Of a DNA stretch of 64,000 nucleotides, positions 24,201 to 36,000 are shown piece after piece (positions within the stretch are counted from its first letter, which is position 1; each line of letters opens with the position of its first letter). The notes under the pieces were generated by a model, which saw only the letters and a list, made by a program, of their open reading frames with translations, made no database searches and had not been told where the DNA came from. The translations under genes were made by a program, and so were the position numbers. This stretch comes from Pterobdella sp. o SKG-2022. Lineage: Eukaryota > Annelida > Clitellata > Hirudinida > Piscicolidae. The stretch spans positions 4,561,061 to 4,625,060 of the forward strand of contig OZ038323.1 of the NCBI GenBank assembly GCA_964035795.1, written 5' to 3'.

Positions 24201-27200
24201 TTTCAATGTAGTTTTAAACTATAATTCAACTCGAACCCTTTCAATGGTCTTAGAAGAGTGGGAAGGTCTAGGTTTGTTGCCCATGTCTTTCAGGCAGATC
24301 TCTTCCGCCAACCTCGATTTCCTCGTCATCCTCTTCACTTTTTCTCCATTCTAAAGAGATTATTAAATTTTTTTTTTCTTTTCAAATTAATAATTTAAAA
24401 ATTAATTACCTTATTAAACACTTTTTAAACTTTGTTGAAAAATTTTTAAACTTTTTTTTACACATTTATTCTTTACAATTCAAACTGCCAAGTGCTTTTA
24501 TATTTCATAAAGTTTAAAAAAATTATTTTTTTTCATTTTTCTCAAGACCCTGCCTTGACCAACCTGCTCAGAAGCTGCCTTATCTTGGGAATCACTCTCC
24601 ACTAAACTCTGGTATTTTTTCACTTCATGGAATTTGCTCTGTTTCCATAAAGGATCATTTTTTGATTTATTTTAAATTAAAAACAGGTATTTCGTATGAA
24701 TATAAATCGATAATTACAGAAAATAGCTCTATGAAAATATAAAAACTATATAATGAACCGATTGTATAGAAACCTTTAAATGTAGCTCATAAATCCTATA
24801 TAATTCCTGAGATTTAGAGCAATTACATGTTAGAATATTTTAAAATATTGACACCACTTACTTGTTCAGATTGATGGCTGTTGGAATCGATTTCAAAACT
24901 AGTGAGAAACGATGTAATGAGTTGATTGCTGACGTAGGCACGAGAAAGAAAAGTGTAGAGGAAGGGCAACAAATGAACTGAAGATGTGATTATTTCCACT
25001 GTGACGATGCTGGGGAAAGCTTGTACATGAGTTAGGTTCTTTGTCAAGCCGTATGTGAGAAAAACCTGTTTGGAACGTTGAAATGTCAGCAAATTTTTAA
25101 ATGTAATTAAAAAAAAATATTAAATATAATTAAAATATTATTATTTTTTATTAAATTCTAATTTTGAATTAATATTCAATGGGTTTAATGTGTTTACTAT
25201 GATTAAGATGACCAAATGGGCTGAATCCGTGATCATACCTGGTAAATATAATAGTACGTTGTGTTTGCGTTTATAGAATTATAAGAATAACAGAGCCAAC
25301 TTGAAACACTTCTAATTAATGAAGCTTTTTTCATCGCTTCAATCTGTCTTTTTCTGCTTTTCAATACTTGGTTTGTTGCTACTGCTTCCCAGGAGTACAG
25401 TTTCAAGCATTTTATATTCTGTAGCATTTCTGTACATCTTCTCACTCTTTCTTCTGCTAACTCCTGCGATTCAATCATACATGTTTATGACACAAAAATT
25501 TTATAACTAATAAAAAACAACTCTAACAATAAAATGACGATGAGATGAACAAACTAATAAAACAGATGTTTATGGTGCAGCGGAATTAATTAGCTCGACT
25601 CGACAGTATATCAAGACTCGAACCGTTATCGTGTTCTGTGACTTTTGTAGTCTTTTGACTAGTAAACACTGTAGCAGAATGAGCACAATCAGCACCAACA
25701 GGGCCAAGAGGCTACTGGCTCCCAGAAAGACATACAAAAGAATGCATGCTAGGAGGCACTGGAAAGCGTTTTGATAGATGGGGTTTATAAACACTTTTAC
25801 AAAATTTTTCAAATTCACATTGTTTTATTAATTGAGTAACTAAGCAAAATGCTTCGTGTTGCTGAATTAACAAATTATTTGACTTAAATTAATTTTTTTC
25901 TAGGCTCATTAGTTCACACTTTATTAAAAAACTTATTTTTTTGTTTCTGAGGATTAATGAATAATCTCAAATGCCGAGTGGCTAAAACTATTACTTTGAC
26001 GGGCAGCACGAAAAAAAGATGAACGACACAGTAACATAAGTGGAGGTTGTTACAATCGGTAGTGAGGTGGTTGGCAATTTGAGTGCTCGATGTGGCTTTT
26101 GAGCCGAAGTTCCATAAGGATAGAGATAGTACTTTACTGTATATCAGAAGCTGAAATTATTTTTTTTTTTCAGAAATTGAAAGGTTATTCCTTCAAATAA
26201 ATTTATTTTACAGAATCGAAAACCAACATACTACTCATTCAGATTTATTTGAAAGTTAAAGTTTTATTATAGAGCGCATTAAACATTATAGCCTTTATCT
26301 TAAAATAAAGTGTTTGAATTCGTGATAGATGTAAATCATTATTTCTGCATGGGTGTTCGAAAGTGCACCTACCTGCATTGAACCCCTCATTCGCACTCCC
26401 TCCCTCATCGCGAGAAAGTTGGCAGCCTGGTTGAAAGTGCTTGCAAGGATTCCACACAAAAAAAACAACAATGCAATCACGTAACCGTTTGAGAAAAACT
26501 CACTCACTTCCACCATATCACCTTCCTGAAAATGTATTCCATACTGAGAAATGTTGGTTCATCAATTCAATTTTTTTGCTTTATAGAAAATGCTGAAAAG
26601 TAATAAATTATTCTTACGTTGGGGAGTTCAGTTGTGTTGAGTTTTCTGGTTTTGTTATGATTGTCAAGGCATTTAATGAGATGGAGCAAAAGAACTGGAG
26701 TGGACAGATGCAGCAGAGAGCCAATGAGAGAGAAGGTGAGCACAGTCAGAAGCATTCCTTGGGATTTCATCAAGCAGGACTTCAGCATCGACACCCACAA
26801 CTGTTCCCCATGAGATTTTCTGTCCTGCAAACCGTATGATGCCAACCATGTAATTACTTTTGATACTATTTTTATTTTTAGAATATTTCAATAAGCTCAA
26901 AAAAGACAAACTTTTTCCTCTTCAATACAAGCTAACAATTGTGCGTAGTTGTATCCAGATTTTTCTCTCTGTTTGAAAATATAAATTCACTACTACTGAA
27001 TCAATATTATGACAAATATAATAACTAAAACAGCTTGAAGGGATTATTTTCTAGTGAAGTCCCTCTTACCTTTGGAAGGGCTCCTAGGTCAGCCATCTCT
27101 AAAGGTTTTTTGAGGGATTGACTGATGAGACTTCTAAGCCAAAAAAATGTTGCTTTTGAAGGTAGACTGACTCCGCTATGAACATAATTTGTGTTTGCCA

Positions 27201-28562
27201 AGTAATCAGGCGCCTTTAAAGCTCTTTTCTTGGTAAAAAACGCATACCTCTGATGAATTAAAAACATTGAAAAAGCTCCAACACGCAAATCTATGAAGAA
27301 AAACTAGTTTTAACATTATTATATTTAAATTATATCAATTAATTTTTTATTTGAATTATACTAATAAACTAAAACACGTCAAAAGAAAAACTCTTAAAAT
27401 TACTAGGCTTGACTCTTATTAATAAACTAAACCACGTTGAAGAACTAAGTGTCTGAACTATTTGTCTGAGGATGTCAAGCTCGATGAGAAGGAGGAGAAG
27501 GTAGATGATGATGCTCGATCTGGTGAAGTGAGGCCTCATGTACATGGCTGACACGTCAAGTAGTTTCAAGTTCAGTGTCTTCATCGTCTGCCAGTTTGTT
27601 CCATTATGCTAAGAGCTTTTGACGTTTTTAACAATGTATTATTTAAATGGGTTTGTTATTTATAACCCAGAAAGTAGTAAGTAATGAGGAATTATTTTGA
27701 TAATATACTCAAGTTGATTGTAAAACTTACTTCAACAACCATTAGAAAAAACCAATAAGGAATGAGAAGGAGAAGGAAGCGTGGAGAATTCCACATTTCA
27801 ACACTGTGGTAATAAACCACAGAAACCAGAGTGCCGGCCACACTGGCGATGTGAGGGATGAACAAATGAAGATGAGCGCCGCCCAATAACTCGTCTGACA
27901 AAAAGCCCGCCAAAATCTTTGAGAATTATGATTTTTATTTTATTTTCTTTTTACCTTTTTTTGATTTTTGGAATTTAAAACCACGATGGCTGTTCAATAT
28001 TCATAAAATTAACAGCTTTTTCTTATGCAATTTGCATTTTTCAAAGAAAATTTGAGATTCATATAATCTTGATTACGAATGATACCTCGAGCACATTGAC
28101 GTAAAGGAGAATAACAAATAAGATCCATCTTAGAACGTGGTATGGGAAGCGAACCCAAGTCTTTACGTGCATGCTTGCAAATATGGACTTGTTCCATGAT
28201 ATCAAAACTGGGATGGCTATCAATACAAAGACTATGTTGGGAACAAAACTTAACCCTGAAATTATTGAAATATCTCTTGTGTGTATTCAATATATTTGTA
28301 TTTGTGCAAAGTTTTGTAGTTAAAACTTTATTTATAAAGCAAAATTAACATGTAAATTTGTAACTAAGTTGAAAATTGAAACATTAAATGGTTGAAAAAT
28401 GCTAGAAAGCTAACCGTTGAGAAAGCATTCATTTCCTAGAACACCCAGTCGTTCATCGATCCTGGTTGAGTTAGAGTATTCTCCACAGAAGGCTGAGAGT
28501 TTTTTATGGATAACTGGAACTTCATCCAGTTCTGGATCTTCATGCGAATCATTCAAGAACAT
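12256..28562 (-). CDS. ABCC9: Sulfonylurea receptor homologue (ABCC8/ABCC9 type), 41 exons
   Basis: SUR proteins are ABCC-family ATP-binding regulators of Kir6 channels (KATP), not known pumps. Exons, 5' to 3' on the minus strand: 28562-28415, 28255-28086, 27916-27731, 27587-27404, 27290-27070, 26968-26912, 26824-26618, 26525-26373, 26150-25995, 25758-25624, 25463-25239, 25065-24862, 24638-24564, 24350-24237, 24130-24040, 23368-23338, 22121-21976, 21380-21218, 21049-20954, 20799-20715, 20614-20519, 20461-20321, 20050-19941, 19873-19768, 19632-19593, 19322-19152, 18656-18421, 18269-18106, 18010-17941, 16164-16007, 15927-15732, 15205-15104, 15010-14887, 14748-14630, 14526-14387, 14271-14224, 14021-13918, 13844-13795, 13650-13561, 12776-12720, 12393-12256. 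The frame closes at 1768 aa (vertebrate SURs are about 1550-1580). An in-frame stop lies shortly before the chosen ATG. Order: TMD0 with FCGEYSN, RFPYHVLRWILF and VVYYHSVEMWN, which by recall match the SUR TMD0 rather than MRP1; L0 linker; TMD1; NBD1; acidic linker (VVEFENDDTASPFEE); TMD2; NBD2. The starts of exons 4, 14 and 27 are the least certain. The SUR1 versus SUR2 split is vertebrate, so the symbol is only a family label. Confidence 0.9.
12570..12620 (-). repeat. tRNA-like fragment, inverted relative to the SINE at 12954
   Basis: On the minus strand this reads GACTAATTATCTAAAGTTAC followed by CGGGTTTGATCTCG, which is the anticodon-arm to T-arm part of the tRNA-like head found at 12980-13020 on the plus strand. 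The B-box is slightly altered. It may be a 5'-fragment copy of the same SINE in opposite orientation, about 400 bp away, within the last SUR intron. Confidence 0.65.
12954..13128 (+). mobile_element. tRNA-Ile-derived SINE with L2-like tail
   Basis: The head (12958-13027) folds as a tRNA: A box TATAGCTCAATGGTTGAGC, B box GGGTTCGATCCC, and an acceptor helix in which GTCGGCCC (12954-12961) pairs perfectly with GGGCCGAC (13023-13030). The anticodon position reads AAT (Ile) in the loop CTAATTA. The anticodon stem is weak and position 37 is T, so a working tRNA is unlikely. The body ends with AAGCGCTTTGATC and then AAGCGCTTTATAAATACCGC (about 13080-13120), the paired GCGCTTT tail typical of SINEs mobilised by L2-clade LINEs. 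It lies in SUR intron 39 on the opposite strand to the gene. Confidence 0.75.
13752..13774. repeat. (TA)n microsatellite
   Basis: Pure TA run next to SUR exon 38, the exon carrying the NBD2 signature. Confidence 0.85.
17265..17345. repeat. Dispersed repeat, copy A (SUR intron 29)
   Basis: Shares with 36345-36425 the ordered words TTTTAGTACATTTAT, AATTTCG-TAAGT, TAGCCTTA-CATAA and ACGTTAGC at the same spacing. Copy A continues into a short palindrome ACGTTAGCTAACGT. No coding capacity. It is an unclassified interspersed repeat. Confidence 0.55.
18977..19112. mobile_element. Foldback MITE, copy 2 (SUR intron 26)
   Basis: Same family as 7542-7690: inverted arms beginning AAATTATTTGAACACTAAAG and reaching a short asymmetric centre (AACATTATCAAGTACAAG). 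It is a little shorter than copy 1 and its left terminus has lost the ACAG end, while the right end still reads TTTTCAGTA. It sits about 40 bases downstream of SUR exon 26 in gene orientation. Confidence 0.8.
20321..21380 (-). other. SUR homologue NBD1 (exons 18-22)
   Basis: Walker A GDKGSGKS (about residues 861-868) is intact. The Q-loop reads YAGSTPWILN, where vertebrate SUR has YASQKPWLLN, so the Q-loop glutamine is missing. The signature is LSPGQ (about 958-962) instead of LSGGQ. Walker B is LVILDDPFSCLD, with Asp at the catalytic-Glu position as in SUR NBD1. The H-loop is LVTHQLHFLP (His about 1018). The segment KACALNVDIDILPEKDATII, just before the signature, is strongly SUR-like. Confidence 0.88.
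23660..23705. repeat. Probable MITE fragment
   Basis: ACAAGCTTTGTACTTTTTAA followed by TAAAAGCAATTAATGTCCAA resembles one arm of the foldback MITE (copy 2 arm: AAGCTTTGTACTTAATAAAA). Only one degraded arm can be seen. Confidence 0.4.
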
Positions 28563-30043
28563 TTCAACAAAACTTCTTAAAGTATTTCAACTTTAAGTTT
28601 CTACTAAAGTTTTCACATGACAAATGTAATGCTAAATAATTTTGTCTTTAAGAAGCGCAATCTTAAATTAGAGATGCATAAGAAAGGCCGTTTGAAAAAA
28701 TGAAAGGGGTTTGTGCAGGATCAATACGGGCTTCGGCTTGCGCGTGCCATATTCTCTCTCGTATTATGAACATCTTCATCTTCAAAGCTAAATATCATTC
28801 TTTAATTTATTTATATTTTTCTCTCAATATTTATTTGTATCTAAAACGATCAGACTTTTTCATTTCAATTTATAGTATGTATCGACGATTTTCAATTCAT
28901 TATAATTAAGTGTTTTTGCCTTCATTTTTTATTGTAAATTTTTTTTCATAAACTCTAGAAAATTGTTTTCAAAGGTCAATTATCAATGAAAGAAATTTTG
29001 ATTATTTAAACTTTATTCGTTTTTGACTAATTTTTTTCTGAATATCGTTTTCCATTAAATTTTAAGTTTAATAAACTTGAAAAATAAGAATTTTACGAAT
29101 TGAAAGCATTTAATAACAATTTAAAGTTTTTTTCTGCTAAAAACTAACAAAAATTCTTTTTAAATTCAGAAGAAATCAACCTTTAATTTATCTTGAGCAT
29201 CAGCTAATAATCTTTGGTTATATAAGTAAAATCTGATGCGTTAGAAGATGAAAATAGCTTTTAACTTATTGACATATAAAGATTGTATCAAGTGTTCTAA
29301 GTATTTTGAGTTGTTGAGTTATTAATGAATTATAATTGATTTTAAACATGTTTATATAATAATTTTGAATTATTTTCAAAGTACATTTAATAATCGATTA
29401 TGAAAGATTTTTCTTAAAGTTTGAGACTTTGTTTAGTATTATATAATTCGGCGCTTCAACTAGAGCCACAAACAAATTTAGTTTTAGGTTAAAATTCTCC
29501 AGTGTCTTGAAACTTACGAATTATTTTCTTGAAATATGTATTTTTTTCAAGAATTAATTGGATTAAAAAATTTATAAACATAAATCTACAAAAGGTTCGT
29601 TTGAGTTTCTAGGCATCATATTTACTTTTAAAGATAATAAAAATTTAATTTTCATCTCAAATTAATAATATTATTAACATATGTCATAGAAATAATAACT
29701 TCATGTTTTAATAAATAACTCTGTGTGTTCTTTAATCACGTTTAGCCGACGTACACCGAACAATAGTCGTATTCATAAGCTTTTTTGTTTAATTTAACTT
29801 ATTCAAAAATGAAAAAGTTTTTAAACAAAAGTAAGATTTGATTAGGTTCAGTAATTAAATAAAATAATTGGTAATTTTCAAATTATTAATCAATATATCA
29901 ACACCAATAAATATTACAAAGTTTTTTAAAACTTTTAAGTTATTGTTCAAAAAAATATTATAAATAGAAACTCCGTTTTTCAAAACGGAATATAAATTTT
30001 ATAAAATCTAATCTTGAAATAATTAAAAAAATAGAGAAACTGT
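28563..30043. promoter_or_regulatory. Head-to-head SUR/UGCG intergenic region
   Basis: 1481 bp separate the start codons of the divergently transcribed SUR and UGCG genes. The region is A+T-rich with no convincing coding exon, so both promoters and 5' untranslated sequences should be here, or non-coding first exons. No TATA or initiator element can be assigned by eye with confidence. Confidence 0.45.
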
Positions 30044-33000
30044 ATGTTAGACTGCATGGATGAATGGACCTGGTCAGTAGTGGTATTAGGCTTTGCTCTG
30101 ATACCATGGGTGTGTTATGCCTTTGTGATTGCCTTTAACATCCTGGCTCTTCTTTTTGGGTAAGTGCATATATCTTTTAGTAATCATATTTTTGTATGAT
30201 TATTTAGCAAAATGTTTTGCAAATTAACTGGCATAATTAGCTAAAATGTGTATTTTAAATTTAGTAAATCTGTCTATGCCAGTATAATTGTATGAAATTT
30301 TATTTAAAATTTTGGCATATATTTATCCATTAGTTATAATAAACTGTAATCTTATGTAAAATTTTAAAATATATAAAGTTGTAAAAGTTTATGAAAACTG
30401 CTTCCATATTCTTTTTAGATTATACTGTTTTACATATCCTGGTTATAGGTTGAAATCAATTGGCCTAAGTTTTTGATTCCACTATTTTATAGTTTTCAAA
30501 TAACTCATTTTAATTTAGACCAATTTATATAAAGTGCCTGTTTGGGCTAATATTCAATTAAAAATTACTTGCTTTCAAGCTGCACTGTTCATAAATTTGG
30601 ACAGTTTGCCTCGTTGCTGTCAAATAGGATCATATGCCAAGCCAAATGGCACTGATACCAGAATTTCATCATGTTGATGTATGCTAAAAGTTACCAGGTA
30701 ATGATAAGAAAGCAGCCATTAACTATAGGCACTAATTTGGATGGAGATTTAGGCATGTGCCTTGAGTAAATATAATTTTAAAACAAAATTTAAAAATATA
30801 AAGTTATCATCACAATAATGGCAGGAATTTAGCGAGTAACTTGGTTTTAAAATTATTCTTGGTGATAATAATCTCTAATAACTACAGTTATTACTTTTTC
30901 TTTTTTACACTAAATTGGAATGAGGTCAATTTGATTATTCTCAATAATTAATTTGATTGGGGCATCTATTAACTATGAATGCTGCTTCTAATATTAATGA
31001 TTAGTTGAATCATAAATATTTATTCAGTGATTTCATTAAAAAAAAATATTCATATAATATTAGTTATCAACCATAGTATAAGCATTAAAATATAACTAAA
31101 GTCTTGATTAAAAGCTATCATATTTTTTTTGGGAATAAACAAAGGATAAGAGATTTGAAATATGTTTTATCAAGTGCTATGAGTTCTTCTATTTAAAATA
31201 TTCAAAAATTGTTTTTCATTTCATTATTATTCATTTTTAAGTATTTTCAGTACATGTCCAAACTTTCAACTAGTGTCATTTGCTCATTCAAAGTTATTTT
31301 CGATGAAACATTTCAAATTTTATTTTTATTATTAACTTTTATTTTAAATTTAAAACAACATGCTATGTAATAAATGGTCATAAATCACTATTAAGCTATA
31401 CAATAATCATCAACAATCATTGGTAATTACTTCTACCCATATTTTTATCACTTGAGTGCGTTCACAGTCTGCCATTATCATAATTTTTCAAACATGGTAA
31501 TTTCCTAATATTACATGCATTGGAAACAAAACATCATCATTTTTATTTTTTTTTTCATTTTTAATGTTTTATTTTTACCATTATTTTTGTTATTAATTGT
31601 AGACGACATTTATCTAAATTTCGTCTCTTATAGTGGTCCTTTATGCTGATTGGCATCATACATCTAATGGTATTTTGATCAATCATGAAAATCATTAAGT
31701 AATTTTGTTCCTTTTTTTGCCTTCTATACCTGCACACACTAATTATAACCGGTATTTTCGTTCTCTTTCTACATCAGGCTTTATTATTATTATTATTATT
31801 ATTTGTAGGGCGCACAGTTTGCAAACTAGGTTTGCTGCAGAGGCGCTGCTCTAATCAGAAGGGCTATGAGAGAGAAATTTGGTTATAAAGATGCGTCTTT
31901 AAACGCTTGCGAAAAACTTTAAGAGAAGGTGAAAGACGGAGATTAAGTGGAAGAGAGTTCTATAAGTGAAGGGCGATATGCGAGAAAAAGTTAGAAGAGA
32001 CAGGCTGATGTAGCCATAAACCAGAGTTCGAAGACCTGAGAGACTCAGGAGTCTGTCTAATGGAAAGACGGTCATATAAATAAGCCGGCTGATTAAAATA
32101 TAAGGTGTTAGCGGTGAGCCATAGCAACTTGAACTGGGCTCTTAGTACGACCGGCAGCCAATGAAGGCGATCGAGACAAGTGCGAGATGAAGAATAGTAG
32201 TCGGTTAAACCTAGTATCTTCAGTTTGGACGTTACGGAAAGAGTAGTGCCGTCAAAGATAACTTCAGTGGGAAGATTGGATTTGGAAAGGATTATGGGAC
32301 TGCCGACAAACATCACTTCGCTTTTGTTAGGATTCAACATGAGGTGGTTGTTAGAAAGCCAAAGATTGAGCTCAGTGATGCATTCAGATATCTTAGTGAG
32401 GCTGGGATGAGGATCAAGGTAAGAGGCGCCTGTAAAGAGAGTAATATCATCTGCAAACTGATGATATAGAACGTCGTGCTTCTGTATGATCTCGCTAATA
32501 GGAGAAGTATAAAGAGAAAAGAGTATGGGCCCAAGAACAGAACCTTGAGGAACACCAAAACGAAGGGAGACAGGGGTAGAAGAAGAGCAGCTTATTTTAA
32601 CAAATTTCTTGCGTTCGGAGAGATAGGACTGAAACCAGGATAAAGCAATGCCAGAAATGTGAAAGTAGTCTTCAATGATATGCAGCATATTTGGATGATT
32701 AATGGTGTCAAAAGCTGCTGAAATATCTAAAGACACTAAGACGGCCGCAGACCCGGTAGCACAGATATTGCGGAGGCTGTCAGTAATGTACAAAAGCGCA
32801 GTTTCCGTTGAGTGATGAGAGCGATACGCTGACTGGAAAAGGTTGAAGTTACGCAGTACAGAAACATGAGAGGATAGTCTCTTGAGAACAACCCTTTCTA
32901 AAATTTTTGAGATGGTGCTGAGGTTTGAAATTGGACGATAATTGGATGGTTGCATGGGGTCTAGGTTATATTTTTTCAGTAAAGGGGTTATCTGCGCCGT

Positions 33001-36000
33001 TTTGAATGAAGTTGGAAAAATACCCTGTGAAAAAGAAAGAACAGAAAGTTTGCATATAATGGAGGCAAAGATGCCGGAAAACTGCTTCAGCAGGAAAACG
33101 GGGATTATATCTAAAGGTGAGGATTTATTTGGGAGAGAATTGATCAATTTGATGATTTCGTCAACACTAGGAGGTGAGAAAAAGGAGAGATTTGATTGGT
33201 CAGTCAGTTAAGGAAGGCTGACGGGGAAGATTAGTGATCGGTAACGAGCTATGAATCAACTCAATCTTAGTCTTGAAAAAAGTGCTAAAGTTTTCAACAA
33301 AAAGATCATATTCCGCAGGAGTCCGGGGAGGAAGTGGAGGAGACCTGTGAAGTACGGAGTTCGCCGTTTTCCAAAAGGCTTTGGAGTTAGGTGTCGCTGA
33401 AGATAGCGACAGATTAAGATAATCAGCACGTGACTTGTTAATGGCGGCGCGGGCGAGTTTACGTGAAATACGGAATTTTTGTAAAAGATCATCAGGGACT
33501 TGCACGCAAAGCTTTCGGAGACTGGATATCTGTCTCTCGATTTTCCTTCTTCGGCGTTTGGCAGAGAGAGCATTTTCAGACAGATGAAAGTGTGAATGCA
33601 AGCTGGGGCGAAAAGTATGCCTGCGTAAAGGAGCATGAGAATCCATCAGCGAAAGAAACAATTTGTCCATGGAACTAACAAAGTCATCAACCTTAGAGAT
33701 TGAAGAATTAATAAGTAAATCGCTTATAAAATTGACATCCGTTCCAAAGCCGGTCAAGTTGAGATTCCTGAAAGACCGAGAAGTGACACGATGAGGTGAA
33801 AGGTGGGGCCGTACGTGGTTAAGACGCACGAAATAAGGAAATTATCAGTTTCAAAAATTTCGCTGACAGGGTCAGAAATAAGATGAGAGAGAGAAGCCGG
33901 TGTGATAACAAGATCGAGAGTATTGCCAAGCCTGTGAGTTGTAAAGTTAATATGCTGCGTCAAACCGTGCTCTCGCAAAAGAATATTAAGGGGATTATCA
34001 AGATGATGACAATTAGGGGTATTAAAATCTCCAGCCATTATGAAATGATTGAATGTCGAAGAAAGAAAATAAAGATGAGCTGTGAGTTCACGAATAAAAT
34101 TACTTGAGTTAGGCGGTAAATAACAGAAATGGTTAAGGAACGTGTTAGGAAAGAGGCTTGGGCAGTTAATGCTTCAAAAGAAGAGTTTATTTCAGATTTT
34201 ACAAGTTTCAGTTTAACGGAGTTGGAGGAAATCAAAGAAATACCACCACCGCGCTTTCCACTAGAACGATGAGAATGTAGAACATGGTAACCTGGGGGAA
34301 CAATGTCGTATTTTGGGACATTGTCGGTATCTTCCGGGATCCACGTTTCAGTCTGTGCAAGGATATCGAAACAGTGAGTGGAGATCGCGTCCAGGATAAG
34401 AGTGGATTTGTTGCGAGTGGAACGGGGATTGAGAAGGCCAAACTTCACAGAAGGAGATGGATTTTGAGGGTGCGTGAGTAAGGCAGGCCTTCATTGCCAG
34501 GCCGTACGCCCCATCTTAAGTCGCACTTGTTGCTCATACACCGGACAAAAAGAGGATGTGGTGACATAGTCATGACAAGGGCGATTTGATTTAAAGCAAG
34601 GAACACAGAAGGGAGTAGAAGATCTAGAACAGTTGTCAGACGGATGGTCTTTGACACAGTGCTCACATACTCTAGGGTTGTGGCATTTAGATATATTATG
34701 GCCATAAGTCTGGCAATTCAGACATCTAGTAGGGTGAATACGGGAGTGGAAAGGAAATCTACCAAAAGGGAGATGTATATTCTTGGACTTGATCAGCGTG
34801 GGAAAAACAGTGCTTGGAACTTGGATAAGCCAATCACGGGTAGAAGGATTTCGTGCTTTAGGCCTCTGTCTGAACGCACGGAGAGCTCTGGGATGAGCAG
34901 ATTGAGAGAGGTCTCCAGTTCTTTATCCGAAACCCATGTCGGTAGACCCAAAACAGTGATTGTTGGGTTTAAAAGAATTGGGTCATGGAGGCGGATGTTG
35001 GGAAGAGAGGAAAGAAAAAGTTTGGCATCTTTGAGTAAATCAGCAGAGTCAGCTTCCCAGACAACGGCATCAGTAGACTCACGAACATGCTTGGGATAAG
35101 ACTTAAAGGTCTGTTTAGAAAGGTTAATGGATGAAAATGGCTTTATTCTTCCTAAACAACTTACTAGTTTTAAAGCTTTTCAGTATTCATCTTCAGTTTC
35201 ACCGAAAGTTTACGATAATTTTTTTTCAATGAAGTTTAAATTCCTATCACAATTTTTACGATATTTTTACAAAGTGATTTATTCAATATTTAAATGCCTT
35301 AGTGTAAAGTTGATATATAATTTTTTTAATAAAAATTTTCTCCTATTTTCCCACTATGGTTAATTCAATATTCTTAAATTGAAATATATGGAAAGCTCTT
35401 AAAAATATTCCAAATTTTTAATGCAGCAAAAACTCTAGCTGGGATATTTCTTATTTTCAGTGTAATGAAATTTTTATATAATAATAAGAATGGTCACTAT
35501 TGTTTTCAAAATTATAATGTTATTTTTATATTATTACTGGTATTACTATTATATTATTACTGGTATTACTATTATATTATTACTGGTATTACTATTATAT
35601 TATTACTGGTATTACTATTATATTATTACTGGTATTACTATTATATTATTACTGGTATTACTATTATATTATTACTGGTATTACTATTATATTATTACTG
35701 GTATTACTATTATATTATTACTGGTATTACTATTATATTATTACTGGTATTACTATTATATTATTACTGGTATTACTATTATATTATTACTGGTATTACT
35801 GTTATATTCTTATTGGTATTGATATTGTAATGTCATTACATCTTGTGGAAATCAAAGTTAAACTGCATCACAATTGGCCCCTATACTTGAAGAATGCTCT
35901 CCATTTATAACCTAGATAAATGTAGATTCTAGTAGCAGGTATCAAAAACTGATATTCTGATATCATTGTTTTTTCCCTTAACGCATTATACTAGTTGACA

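Noticed and set aside
34644..35099. 151-codon plus-strand ORF
   Set aside because: It is the antisense of the LINE ORF1 region; the minus strand gives the recognisable gag and CCHC sequence.
35465..35830. Two overlapping plus-strand ORFs of 121 and 110 codons rich in Tyr/Leu/Ile
   Set aside because: They are produced entirely by the 23-bp minisatellite, which lacks stops in these frames.
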